A stretch of 11,672 nucleotides of DNA. It comes from an uncultured Ilumatobacter sp. Its GTDB lineage: Bacteria; Actinomycetota; Acidimicrobiia; Acidimicrobiales; Ilumatobacteraceae. Positions 6,338 to 11,672 of the stretch are shown piece after piece. A program made the translations under genes and the position numbers. Below the pieces are notes generated by a model. That model did not search any database and was not told where the DNA came from. It saw nothing but the letters and a program-made list of their open reading frames with translations. The stretch is taken from contig CALICC010000348.1 in assembly GCA_938049325.1 (NCBI GenBank), positions 1 through 11,672 of the forward strand, in the 5' to 3' direction. The number at the start of each line of letters is the position of its first letter. The first letter of the stretch is position 1.

Positions 6338-6576
6338 CCGCCGAACCGAATCCGATGCCGGAGCCGCCAGGCGATGCAACATCTCATGACCCGGCGACGA
6401 CCGCGCCGACGCGGCAGTGCGGGCGATGTCGCGAGGTGTTTGCCGCACCGGCCGATTTGCATCCAGCCGAGCTCAGGCAATGGTGGTCGTGCGCTGACTG
6501 CTCAGCACAGATCATCCCGAGCCATCGGCGCAAACCATCCGACGACGAGCCCGCAACCGCAGTAGGCGGGTCGTAG
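6334..6576 (+). CDS. 80-residue zinc-ribbon protein
   Basis: This small protein starts at GTG 6334, overlapping the stop of the 36-residue gene by four bases. Two CxxC knuckles, Cys29-Gly-Arg-Cys32 and Cys53-Ala-Asp-Cys56, are about 20 residues apart and bracket VFAAPADLHPAELRQWWS. This is the spacing of a single zinc ribbon that would bind one metal ion. The N-terminal 27 residues are Pro/Thr-rich and the C-terminus is polar, so only the middle is folded. Such small ribbons often bind nucleic acid or partner proteins, but function is not known. The start could be an internal ATG at 6355, which would leave the ribbon intact; the overlap favours 6334. It is convergent with the oxygenase gene, 42 bases away, with no clear terminator between them. 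Confidence 0.75.
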   Translation: MTAEPNPMPEPPGDATSHDPATTAPTRQCGRCREVFAAPADLHPAELRQWWSCADCSAQIIPSHRRKPSDDEPATAVGGS

Positions 6577-6618
6577 CATTCCACGCGCTTGGCCCCGAAC
6601 CGTCGGCGGGCGCGAGGC

Positions 6619-7404
6619 TCAAGAGTCGGTAGGCGTACGACCGTAGAAGGTCTCGAGCGCCGACGCTGACAGCGCAACGCCCGGCCGGTCGTTGTACGCA
6701 AAGACAGCGAGCATGCGGGTCGTGTCACCTTCGGTCGGCGTGACGCGATGGAGCGAATCACGACCGCGAAAGATCACGAGGTCGCCGGGCTCGAACGCGA
6801 GCGTGCGCACCCGTTCGTTGCCGTCGAGGATCGCGTCGACCCGCGCATACGCGTTGTCGCCAGCGTCGGCATCGCGCACATCCGACACGTACTCGAACCG
6901 AGCGCCTCCGACGGCGGCTTGCAGGAGCAGGGTGACGGCAAACGACGAGTTGTCGAAGTGCCAACCCAACTCCATTCCGGTTGCCGCGAAGTGCACGTTG
7001 ATCGACGAGAGCTCGTCGGCATACGGGTAGATCCCGTCCAGGCCGAGCACACCACAGAGAAACGAACGAAGCTCGGCATTCCCGTAGATCTCGCGCAACA
7101 CCGAGTCAGACGGAATCTCATCGTCGGCGATCAGGCCCTTGCTGCTCGCCACCTGGCGATTGAACGCATGATCGACCGCGAGAGTTGGGTCGACCGGCTC
7201 GAGGTAGACGTTGTGCGTCGAGTCGGCGTAGAAGGCTTCGGCCTCTCGCGGCTGAACCTCGGCAACGATGTCGTCGATCGTGTCTTCGTCGATCAGGTCG
7301 CGCAGCACGAGCACGCCGTCACGATCCAGGCGTTGACGGCTCACCGCAACATAGGTCTGGTCGGTCATGGGGTGCCGGATCGTGTCCAGCCGAGACGTGT
7401 TCAA
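6619..7404 (-). CDS. Fe(II)/2-oxoglutarate-dependent oxygenase of unknown substrate
   Basis: A 261-residue protein with the double-stranded beta-helix metal site of 2-oxoglutarate oxygenases. His149 and Asp151 (GWHFDNSSFAVTLLLQ) form the HxD pair, His219 (DSLHRVTP) is the distal histidine, and Arg230 (TTRMLAVFAYND) is the probable 2-oxoglutarate anchor. GDLVIFRGRDSLHRVTPTEG resembles phytanoyl-CoA hydroxylase-like and amino-acid-halogenase-related (HalD/ArpA-like) proteins. Because the HxD Asp is present, it should hydroxylate rather than halogenate. The start is uncertain: TTG 7404 has AAGGA five bases upstream, whereas ATG 7368-7366 has no clear ribosome-binding site and would shorten the protein by 12 residues. 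A TATTGT at 7447-7442 could be its -10. The gene lies 108 bases downstream of the nei gene on the same strand, with no functional link evident. Confidence 0.85.
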   Translation of the reverse strand: MNTSRLDTIRHPMTDQTYVAVSRQRLDRDGVLVLRDLIDEDTIDDIVAEVQPREAEAFYADSTHNVYLEPVDPTLAVDHAFNRQVASSKGLIADDEIPSDSVLREIYGNAELRSFLCGVLGLDGIYPYADELSSINVHFAATGMELGWHFDNSSFAVTLLLQAAVGGARFEYVSDVRDADAGDNAYARVDAILDGNERVRTLAFEPGDLVIFRGRDSLHRVTPTEGDTTRMLAVFAYNDRPGVALSASALETFYGRTPTDS

Positions 7405-7512
7405 CGAGGTCCTTACAACGGTGGTTCGGTCAGAGGTCCCGACAATAGTTCACCGGGGCGCCCGCAACGTCGTCACGCCGATTTCTGGACGGGTTGCACG
7501 AAGTGTCAGTCG

Positions 7513-8316
7513 CTACGGACTCGCTGTTGCACCCGGCTCAGGCTGACACGACGGGCACCAGTAGGTACTGCGCGCCGTTCGCTCCCCCGCCGCAGAAAAG
7601 ACGACGGCGTTGTCGCAGCGGCGACACGCCAGCCGGTGCCGTCCGTACACGAAGGTTCGACCCGGGTTTCCGGCGCCCGTGGTCGACCGATATGGGCGAC
7701 CTCGATTCGCGACGAGTTGTTGATGCGCGATGGTCCACAGGCGGCCCAAGCTGTCATCGTCGAGCGCCTCGACCTTGGTGAACGGATGCACGCCGGCCAC
7801 GAAGAGCGCCTCGCTCTTGAACACGTTGCCCACGCCAGCCGCAACGCGCTGATTGAGGAGCAGTTCTGCAACGGTTGCGTCGCCGTCGGCCAACGTGCGA
7901 CTGCGTTGCACCGCCTCGTCGATGTCCGCGTCGTCATCACTCAGGTCGGGACCGATCCGGTCAGCGGGCGCGGTGCCCGAACCACTGATGTGCGTCGAGA
8001 TGTCGGGAGCGGAGAAACACAGCCCTCGGCCGAGCGCCGTCTCGATCACGATGCGAAGTTTCGGACTCTTCGGCACCGGCGTATCGAGGCCGGTCGCGCG
8101 CCACGATCCCGCCATCCCGAGATGCGTGTGCAGCACGAGCCGACGGTCGAACTCGATGAGGAGGTACTTGCCGACCGCGTCGACGCTGGCGATGCGGTCA
8201 CCGACACGGGGCCGATAGCCGCGAAGCTTCTTGAACCACAGGTCGGTCACGACCTGCCCCTCCAGAACCGGCGTCAAGATCTCGGCCGCCCGTCTGAGTG
8301 TGTCGCCTTCAGGCAC
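7513..8316 (-). CDS. nei: Fpg/Nei-family DNA glycosylase/AP lyase (endonuclease VIII-like)
   Basis: This base-excision-repair enzyme removes oxidised bases and cleaves the abasic site. The start is fixed by mechanism: after Met removal the N-terminal proline is the nucleophile, so GTG 8316-8314, which gives PEGDT immediately after it, is right. An upstream start at 8337 would bury that proline. Pro2 and Glu3 form the active site and Lys50 in DAVGKYLLIEF is the beta-hairpin lysine. LLLNQRVAAGVGNVFKSEAL is the helix-two-turn-helix region. A zinc finger at the end has Cys231/Cys234 and Cys254/Cys257 (CRRC...CPSC) with the conserved Arg between. Length (267 residues) is normal. PEGDT and the HTHLGMAGSWR stretch resemble mycobacterial Nei1 more than Fpg. 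It is 76 bases downstream of the alcohol dehydrogenase. Confidence 0.92.
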   Translation of the reverse strand: MPEGDTLRRAAEILTPVLEGQVVTDLWFKKLRGYRPRVGDRIASVDAVGKYLLIEFDRRLVLHTHLGMAGSWRATGLDTPVPKSPKLRIVIETALGRGLCFSAPDISTHISGSGTAPADRIGPDLSDDDADIDEAVQRSRTLADGDATVAELLLNQRVAAGVGNVFKSEALFVAGVHPFTKVEALDDDSLGRLWTIAHQQLVANRGRPYRSTTGAGNPGRTFVYGRHRLACRRCDNAVVFSAAGERTARSTYWCPSCQPEPGATASP

Positions 8317-8392
8317 GGCCCGACCGCGAGTCAGCAAAGCTCATGTTCGGGGTGTACCACGCCTGCGCCGATCGGGCCAGCCCACCGTCTGA

Positions 8393-9442
8393 TCAAAATC
8401 GGTCGATCACCGTGATTCCGGAGCCGGTCGAGTCGGATTCGACGAAATGGTCGACCGCCTCGTCGAGCGAAACCGTACGCGTCACGAGTTGATGAACGGG
8501 TAGCTCGCCGCCCGCGACCATCTCGAGCATCGCCGGGTAGCTCCTTGCTGACATTCCGTGTGAGCCGAGCACGTCGAGTTCCCAAGCGAGCACTCTGTCG
8601 AACGGCATCGGCGCGTGTGCTGCCTCGCCCGTCATCAACCCGATCTGCACGTGACGGCCACGACGACGCAGGCCCATGATCGACGCATACGAAGGTGCCG
8701 CACCACCGATCGCATCAATCGATGCATGCACGCCTCCACCCGTGGCTTCACAGATCATGGCGACGACGTCATCGGGCGATGCTCCGGCAGCGTCGATCAC
8801 GACCTCAGCTCCTGCCTCGCGGGCAGCGTCGAGGGCTGCACCTTTGGTGTCGACGGCCACCACGTGGGCATCGACGGCGTGACCGATCATCACCGCCGAC
8901 AGACCCACACCGCCGCAGCCGTGAACGGCAAGCCACTCGCCCGGGCGGACTCGCGCACGCTCGACCACGCCACGGAACGCCGTGGCAACCCGGCATCCCA
9001 GCGCTGCGGCTCCAACGAAACCGAAGTCGTCGGGCAACCGCACGAGGTTGGTGTCGGCGAAGTCGATCGAAACGAGCGAGGCGAATGATCCCCAGTGAGT
9101 GAAGCCAGGCTGAAACTGCTGAGGGCACACTTGGTGATCGCCAGCGTCACACGTCTCGCACCGCCCGCATCCCCCGACGAACGGGACCGTCACTCGGTCG
9201 CCGGTTCGCCAACGTGCGACGTCCGACCCGGTCGCCACGATCGTGCCCGCGAGCTCGTGGCCCGGCACATGCGGGAGCCTGATGTCGGGGTCGTGTCCAA
9301 TCCATCCGTGCCAGTCACTCCTGCAGAGACCGGACGCTGCGACCTCGATCACCACACCGTCGCCAGATGGTGACGGATCGGGCAGTTCTTCAATCGTCGG
9401 GCGCTCACCGAAGCCCTCGTAGTACATCGCACGCATGGCCAT
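8393..9442 (-). CDS. Zinc-dependent medium-chain alcohol dehydrogenase
   Basis: A 349-residue NAD(P)-dependent medium-chain dehydrogenase. The catalytic zinc ligands are Cys40 (ASGLCRSDWHGW), His62-Glu63 (VPGHELAG) and Cys150 (LGCRVATAF). The structural zinc is held by Cys92, Cys95, Cys98 and Cys106 (CGRCETCDAGDHQVC). The cofactor loop is VHGCGGVGLSAVMIG near residues 173-187, and Asp198 at the end of the second strand (VVAVDTK) favours NAD over NADP. I chose ATG 9442-9440, with AAAGG five bases upstream; an earlier in-frame start at 9523 adds 27 residues lacking family character. It oxidises an alcohol or reduces an aldehyde; the substrate is not evident. The 194-base gap above it (9443-9636) holds its promoter region, a run of seven G and a GTCTTC/GAAGAC inverted repeat at 9539-9565. 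Confidence 0.92.
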   Translation of the reverse strand: MAMRAMYYEGFGERPTIEELPDPSPSGDGVVIEVAASGLCRSDWHGWIGHDPDIRLPHVPGHELAGTIVATGSDVARWRTGDRVTVPFVGGCGRCETCDAGDHQVCPQQFQPGFTHWGSFASLVSIDFADTNLVRLPDDFGFVGAAALGCRVATAFRGVVERARVRPGEWLAVHGCGGVGLSAVMIGHAVDAHVVAVDTKGAALDAAREAGAEVVIDAAGASPDDVVAMICEATGGGVHASIDAIGGAAPSYASIMGLRRRGRHVQIGLMTGEAAHAPMPFDRVLAWELDVLGSHGMSARSYPAMLEMVAGGELPVHQLVTRTVSLDEAVDHFVESDSTGSGITVIDRF

Positions 9443-9636
9443 TTTCGCCTTTCGCTCGCACACAGACCGGATTCCACAGTTCCGGCGACGCCCAATGGTG
9501 CTCGGTTCGACGCGATGATCCAACCATCCGTGGGGGGGTCTTCAGATGGGCCGCGTGGGAAGACGTAGACGCGTCGCCCGCTGCCGCCGCACCCAGGCCG
9601 AGCGCTCGATCGTTTGCGGCAGGCACAACGCGACGT

Positions 9637-10395
9637 TCAGGCGACCGGCACGGCGTAGACGACGATGTTCTGTCGGTACCGGTTGATCTCGGGGTTGAAC
9701 GAACCGCCGCACGTGATCAAGACCAGCGTCTCGTCACCGGTTCGTCGCCAGATGCGGTCGCGGGGCAACGCGTCCTTGTCGTACATCGTCCGCTCGACGA
9801 CCTCGTAGGTACGGGTGGTGTCGTCGTCGAGGTGCACGTCGACGAGCGCGCCTGGCTCGAGGGTGCCGAGGTTGTAGAACGGTCCGAACGTGCTGTTCCA
9901 GGTGACGTGCGCCGCGAGCACGGTGCTTCCGGCGCGTCCCGGCGTGGAGCCGAGTTCGTACCAGCCGACTTCGGTCTCACCTGGGACCTCGAGCTCACCA
10001 CTCTCTTCGAGCCCAACCGGAATCACGGGCCCCCAGAGCTCGATGTCCCCGATGGTGACCCCGAGTGGCACGGCCGGCGGAGGCAGGGTCGTGGTGCTTG
10101 TGTTGGTCGTTGTCGCCGTTGCCGCCGCGTCTGGCCGCTCGCTCGTCGCAGGAGCGTCTGTCTCTTCGATTGGCGGCACCGTCACCACCGGAGCTGTCGA
10201 GCGAGGCGGAATCGTTTCCGGCGCCGACGCCGCGGTCAACGTCGTGACTTCGAGTACGGCGTCGTCGGCGGCGCCGGAACTCGGCCACAGCGCGAACGCC
10301 GCGACCGCCGCTGCACCGAAGCACATCACGACGGCGAAAACGAGCAACGCCCGACTCGCGCTGCTGGGCTGCGCGGGTCGGGCGTCGGTGCTCAT
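9637..10395 (-). CDS. Class F-like sortase
   Basis: A membrane-anchored cysteine transpeptidase that attaches proteins to the cell wall. One N-terminal membrane segment (about residues 15-37) is followed by a long Thr/Pro/Ala-rich linker (about 45-108) and the sortase domain (about 110-252). The catalytic triad is His163 (LAAHVTW), Cys229 (LVLITCGGSF) and an arginine at 241 or 239 (NRYRQNIVVYAVP). VGWYELGSTPGRAGSTVLAAH is typical of actinobacterial class F; class E is the alternative. The ATG starts 12 bases after the stop of the wall-protein gene with a weak ribosome-binding site, so translation is probably coupled. The neighbour carries an N-terminal signal and a sorting signal, making it the likely dedicated substrate. 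The linker may span part of a thick envelope layer. Confidence 0.9.
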   Translation of the reverse strand: MSTDARPAQPSSASRALLVFAVVMCFGAAAVAAFALWPSSGAADDAVLEVTTLTAASAPETIPPRSTAPVVTVPPIEETDAPATSERPDAAATATTTNTSTTTLPPPAVPLGVTIGDIELWGPVIPVGLEESGELEVPGETEVGWYELGSTPGRAGSTVLAAHVTWNSTFGPFYNLGTLEPGALVDVHLDDDTTRTYEVVERTMYDKDALPRDRIWRRTGDETLVLITCGGSFNPEINRYRQNIVVYAVPVA

Positions 10396-10407
10396 TTCAG
10401 TAGGTGC

Positions 10408-10977
10408 TCAGTGACGAGCTCGGCGCAGCGTCATCGCTCCACCAGCCAACGCCAACATGCCGGCAGCGAGGCCGAGCAGCAGCACGTTCGACGACCCGGA
10501 CACCGGCTCGCCGGTGTTGACCGCAGTCGGTGCCGGCGTACCGTCGCCTTCGCCAGCGCTCTCGTCGGTCTCCGTTTCCGCAGCAGCGTCTTCGCCTCCA
10601 CCGATCGTGATGAGTGCAACGCCCGTCTCGACAACGGCCGCGTCCGTGACGTACACGGCAAGGCCCTCGGCGGGCACGTCGTAGGTAGCGGTGACGATGC
10701 CGGCTCCGTCGGCATCGATCGTGACGGGGCTGAGTTGCGCTTGGTCGCACGTGGTGTTGTCGAACACCGCGACGTCGCCACCTGCGGGGAAACCGCAGGG
10801 CAGCACGAACACGGCGAGCTCAGGCGTGAACCCGCTCAGCGTGACGGTGACCTCTTGCTCGCCGGCCGCGTCGACGCTGGTCGGGTCGACTTCGATCCCC
10901 GGTTCGGCCTGAGCAATGCCGCTGGGAACGACGACCGCTATTGCGGCCACCGCCAACGTGATGAGCTTCCTACGCAT
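10408..10977 (-). CDS. Secreted, sortase-anchored Ig-like surface protein
   Basis: A 189-residue exported protein. The signal peptide is MRRKLITLAVAAIAVVVPSG with probable cleavage after AQA (residue 24). The mature part to about residue 126 looks like an Ig-type beta sandwich reminiscent of the neocarzinostatin-like family (VDPTSVDAAGEQEVTVTLSG at 30-49), with a single cysteine pair, Cys61 and Cys77, probably a disulfide. An acidic Ala/Glu/Thr-rich linker (127-150) leads to a sorting signal: AVNTG at 152-156, a hydrophobic stretch about 163-183, and a basic RRARH tail. This has LPXTG layout but with AV in place of LP. The start has AAGGGG six bases upstream. The gene is first in the unit with the sortase, and a long palindrome lies about 23 bases upstream of the start. 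Resemblance to the chromophore-binding family is weak and implies no ligand. Confidence 0.85.
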   Translation of the reverse strand: MRRKLITLAVAAIAVVVPSGIAQAEPGIEVDPTSVDAAGEQEVTVTLSGFTPELAVFVLPCGFPAGGDVAVFDNTTCDQAQLSPVTIDADGAGIVTATYDVPAEGLAVYVTDAAVVETGVALITIGGGEDAAAETETDESAGEGDGTPAPTAVNTGEPVSGSSNVLLLGLAAGMLALAGGAMTLRRARH

Positions 10978-10999
10978 GATTTCCCCTTAACTATTTGTA

Positions 11000-11020
11000 A
11001 ATCTGAATCGGATTCAGATT
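11000..11020. promoter_or_regulatory. Perfect 21-base palindrome, candidate operator of the wall protein-sortase unit
   Basis: Arms AATCTGAATC (11000-11009) and GATTCAGATT (11011-11020) are exact reverse complements around one central base. Size and symmetry match binding sites of dimeric helix-turn-helix repressors such as TetR-family proteins. It lies 23 bases upstream of the wall-protein start and overlaps possible minus-strand -10 boxes: TACAAA just downstream of it or TAATCT at its upstream edge. It is AT-rich in a GC-rich genome, and no T-tract suggests a terminator. The binding protein is not in the window. Confidence 0.55.
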
Positions 11021-11056
11021 AGGAGTTTCCATTGCCTATGGCAAGTGATTCGAACG

Positions 11057-11118
11057 GCCAGGTCATGCACAACCAGGCACAACGCTAGGTGTTCGTCCAC
11101 TCGCGAGCCTGACCTGGC
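11057..11118. repeat. 9-bp inverted repeat in the spacer after the crotonase gene
   Basis: GCCAGGTCA (11057-11065) and TGACCTGGC (11110-11118) are perfect inverted arms 44 bases apart, directly downstream of the crotonase stop. A smaller TTGCC-TAT-GGCAA repeat follows at 11032-11044. Either could form a stem that ends the crotonase transcript, but there is no T-tract. The spacing and core do not match an integron attC site. Confidence 0.3.
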
Positions 11119-11125
11119 ATTCCAC

Positions 11126-11672
11126 TCAAGCCCAACGCCGCGCCCTGGTCTGACTCGCCATGATTTGATTGCGGTTCTCCAGATCGATGCCCGCACGCAA
11201 GCTCGGAATCTCCAAGTTCGACCACATGGCCTCCTTGGTCATCCAGACACCGAACGGACTGTTGGCCGCGATCTCCGCGGCGACGCCGAGCACAGTGTCG
11301 GTCAACGCGTCGTCGGGCACCACCCGACTGATCAGTCCGATCCGATCGGCTTCAGCAGCGTCGAACACTCGACCTGTCAACAACAACTCCCACGCTCGAC
11401 TCGCGCCGATCAGGCGCGGCAGCATCCAACTGACACCGATGTCGCAGCCCGACAATCCGAGGCGTACGAATGCCGTGCCGAACTTGGCGCTCTCGCCGGC
11501 GTAGCGGATGTCGCTGGCACACGCGAACGCAAAACCGCCGCCGGCCGCCGCACCGTTGATTGCCGAGATGATCGGCTGACGCACGTCGCGCATCCGGTGC
11601 ACGACGTCGGCAATCAACTGTTGTGTGTGCATCCCCTGCTGCACGCGGCCCAGCTTCTCGGTGCCTTCGACC
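11126..11672 (-). CDS. Enoyl-CoA hydratase/isomerase (crotonase) family protein, 5' end cut by window edge
   Basis: The frame enters from the right edge and ends at TGA 11128-11126, with 182 codons visible of an expected 260 or so. Crotonase marks include PIISAINGAAAGGGFAFACA (oxyanion-hole region), SDIRYAGESAKFG and LPRLIGASRAWELLLTGRVF. Aligned by eye with rat mitochondrial hydratase, the Glu equivalent to Glu164 is kept (RAWELLLTG). The Glu144 position in FGTAFVRLGL is Phe, while an Asp appears in SGCDIG. Canonical hydration uses both glutamates, so this is more likely an isomerase or another crotonase-fold reaction on an acyl-CoA thioester. About 148 bases separate it from the wall-protein gene, so they are probably separate units. 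Confidence 0.87.
   Translation of the reverse strand, partial: VEGTEKLGRVQQGMHTQQLIADVVHRMRDVRQPIISAINGAAAGGGFAFACASDIRYAGESAKFGTAFVRLGLSGCDIGVSWMLPRLIGASRAWELLLTGRVFDAAEADRIGLISRVVPDDALTDTVLGVAAEIAANSPFGVWMTKEAMWSNLEIPSLRAGIDLENRNQIMASQTRARRWA

Noticed and set aside
6748..8415. 555-codon plus-strand ORF
   Set aside because: Lies opposite the oxygenase and nei genes, whose active-site motifs are intact; composition is typical of an antisense shadow.
9531..9565. Run of seven G beside a GTCTTC/GAAGAC inverted repeat, possible terminator of the sortase unit
   Set aside because: On the minus strand the stem is followed by C residues, not T, and the stem is only 6 bp with a 15-base loop.
9367..11022. 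551-codon plus-strand ORF
   Set aside because: Antisense to the alcohol dehydrogenase N-terminus, the sortase and the wall protein, all of which have clear motifs; no domain of its own.
11057..11118. Possible integron attC-like site
   Set aside because: Inverted arms are present, but the core sites (RYYYAAC and GTTRRRY) and paired inner arms are missing, and no integrase or cassette array is nearby.

Overview
The window is GC-rich (roughly 60-65% by eye), with strong G/C preference at third codon positions. It carries an F420-type luciferase-like monooxygenase, an actinobacterial-looking sortase with its own cell-wall substrate, and a mycobacterial-Nei1-like DNA glycosylase. This points to an actinobacterium (Actinomycetota). 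A marine or freshwater member of the Acidimicrobiia (Ilumatobacter-like) is my best guess, but that placement is inference. No rRNA, tRNA, CRISPR array, transposase, integrase or phage gene was found, so the region reads as chromosome.

Layout. (1) 1-1473, minus strand: a two-gene sulfur-handling unit, a TSUP/TauE-SafE membrane exporter followed by a rhodanese with a DUF2892 membrane tail (cut by the left edge). (2) 1661-3339, plus strand: a GntR/UTRA regulator transcribed divergently from that unit, then an F420-type LLM oxidoreductase. The divergent spacer holds a 10-bp palindrome lying on a plausible -10 box of the exporter gene. (3) 3387-5689, minus strand: a tightly coupled pair (ATGA overlap), a DUF1611 (DgcN-like) P-loop protein followed by an alanine/ornithine-racemase-family PLP enzyme, probably acting on D-amino acids. 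(4) 5690-6226: a 537-base stretch with no confident gene but much RNA structure. A hairpin sequesters the ribosome-binding site of the DUF1611 gene. A related hairpin in inverted orientation lies about 260 bases away in front of a 58-codon ORF, and a perfect 14-bp stem-loop follows. (5) 6227-6576, plus strand: two tiny overlapping genes, a 36-residue Lys/Arg-rich peptide and an 80-residue zinc-ribbon protein. (6) 6619-9442, minus strand: a 2-oxoglutarate/Fe(II) oxygenase, a Fpg/Nei-family DNA glycosylase and a zinc-dependent alcohol dehydrogenase. (7) 9637-10977, minus strand: a secreted wall-anchored protein followed by a class F-like sortase. (8) 11126-11672, minus strand: the 3' part of a crotonase-family gene.

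The most unusual material is the structured spacer at 5690-6226. Two copies of the same ribosome-binding-site hairpin, sharing a 13-base identical core and the same C/A mismatch, lie on opposite strands. One controls access to the start of the DUF1611-racemase operon. I do not recognise this as a named riboswitch or RNA family. Other notable signals are the palindromic operator candidates at 1523-1532 and 11000-11020, the pairing of DUF1611 with a PLP racemase rather than the enolase-type epimerase of the known D-glutamate pathway, and a non-canonical sorting motif (AVNTG) in the sortase substrate.
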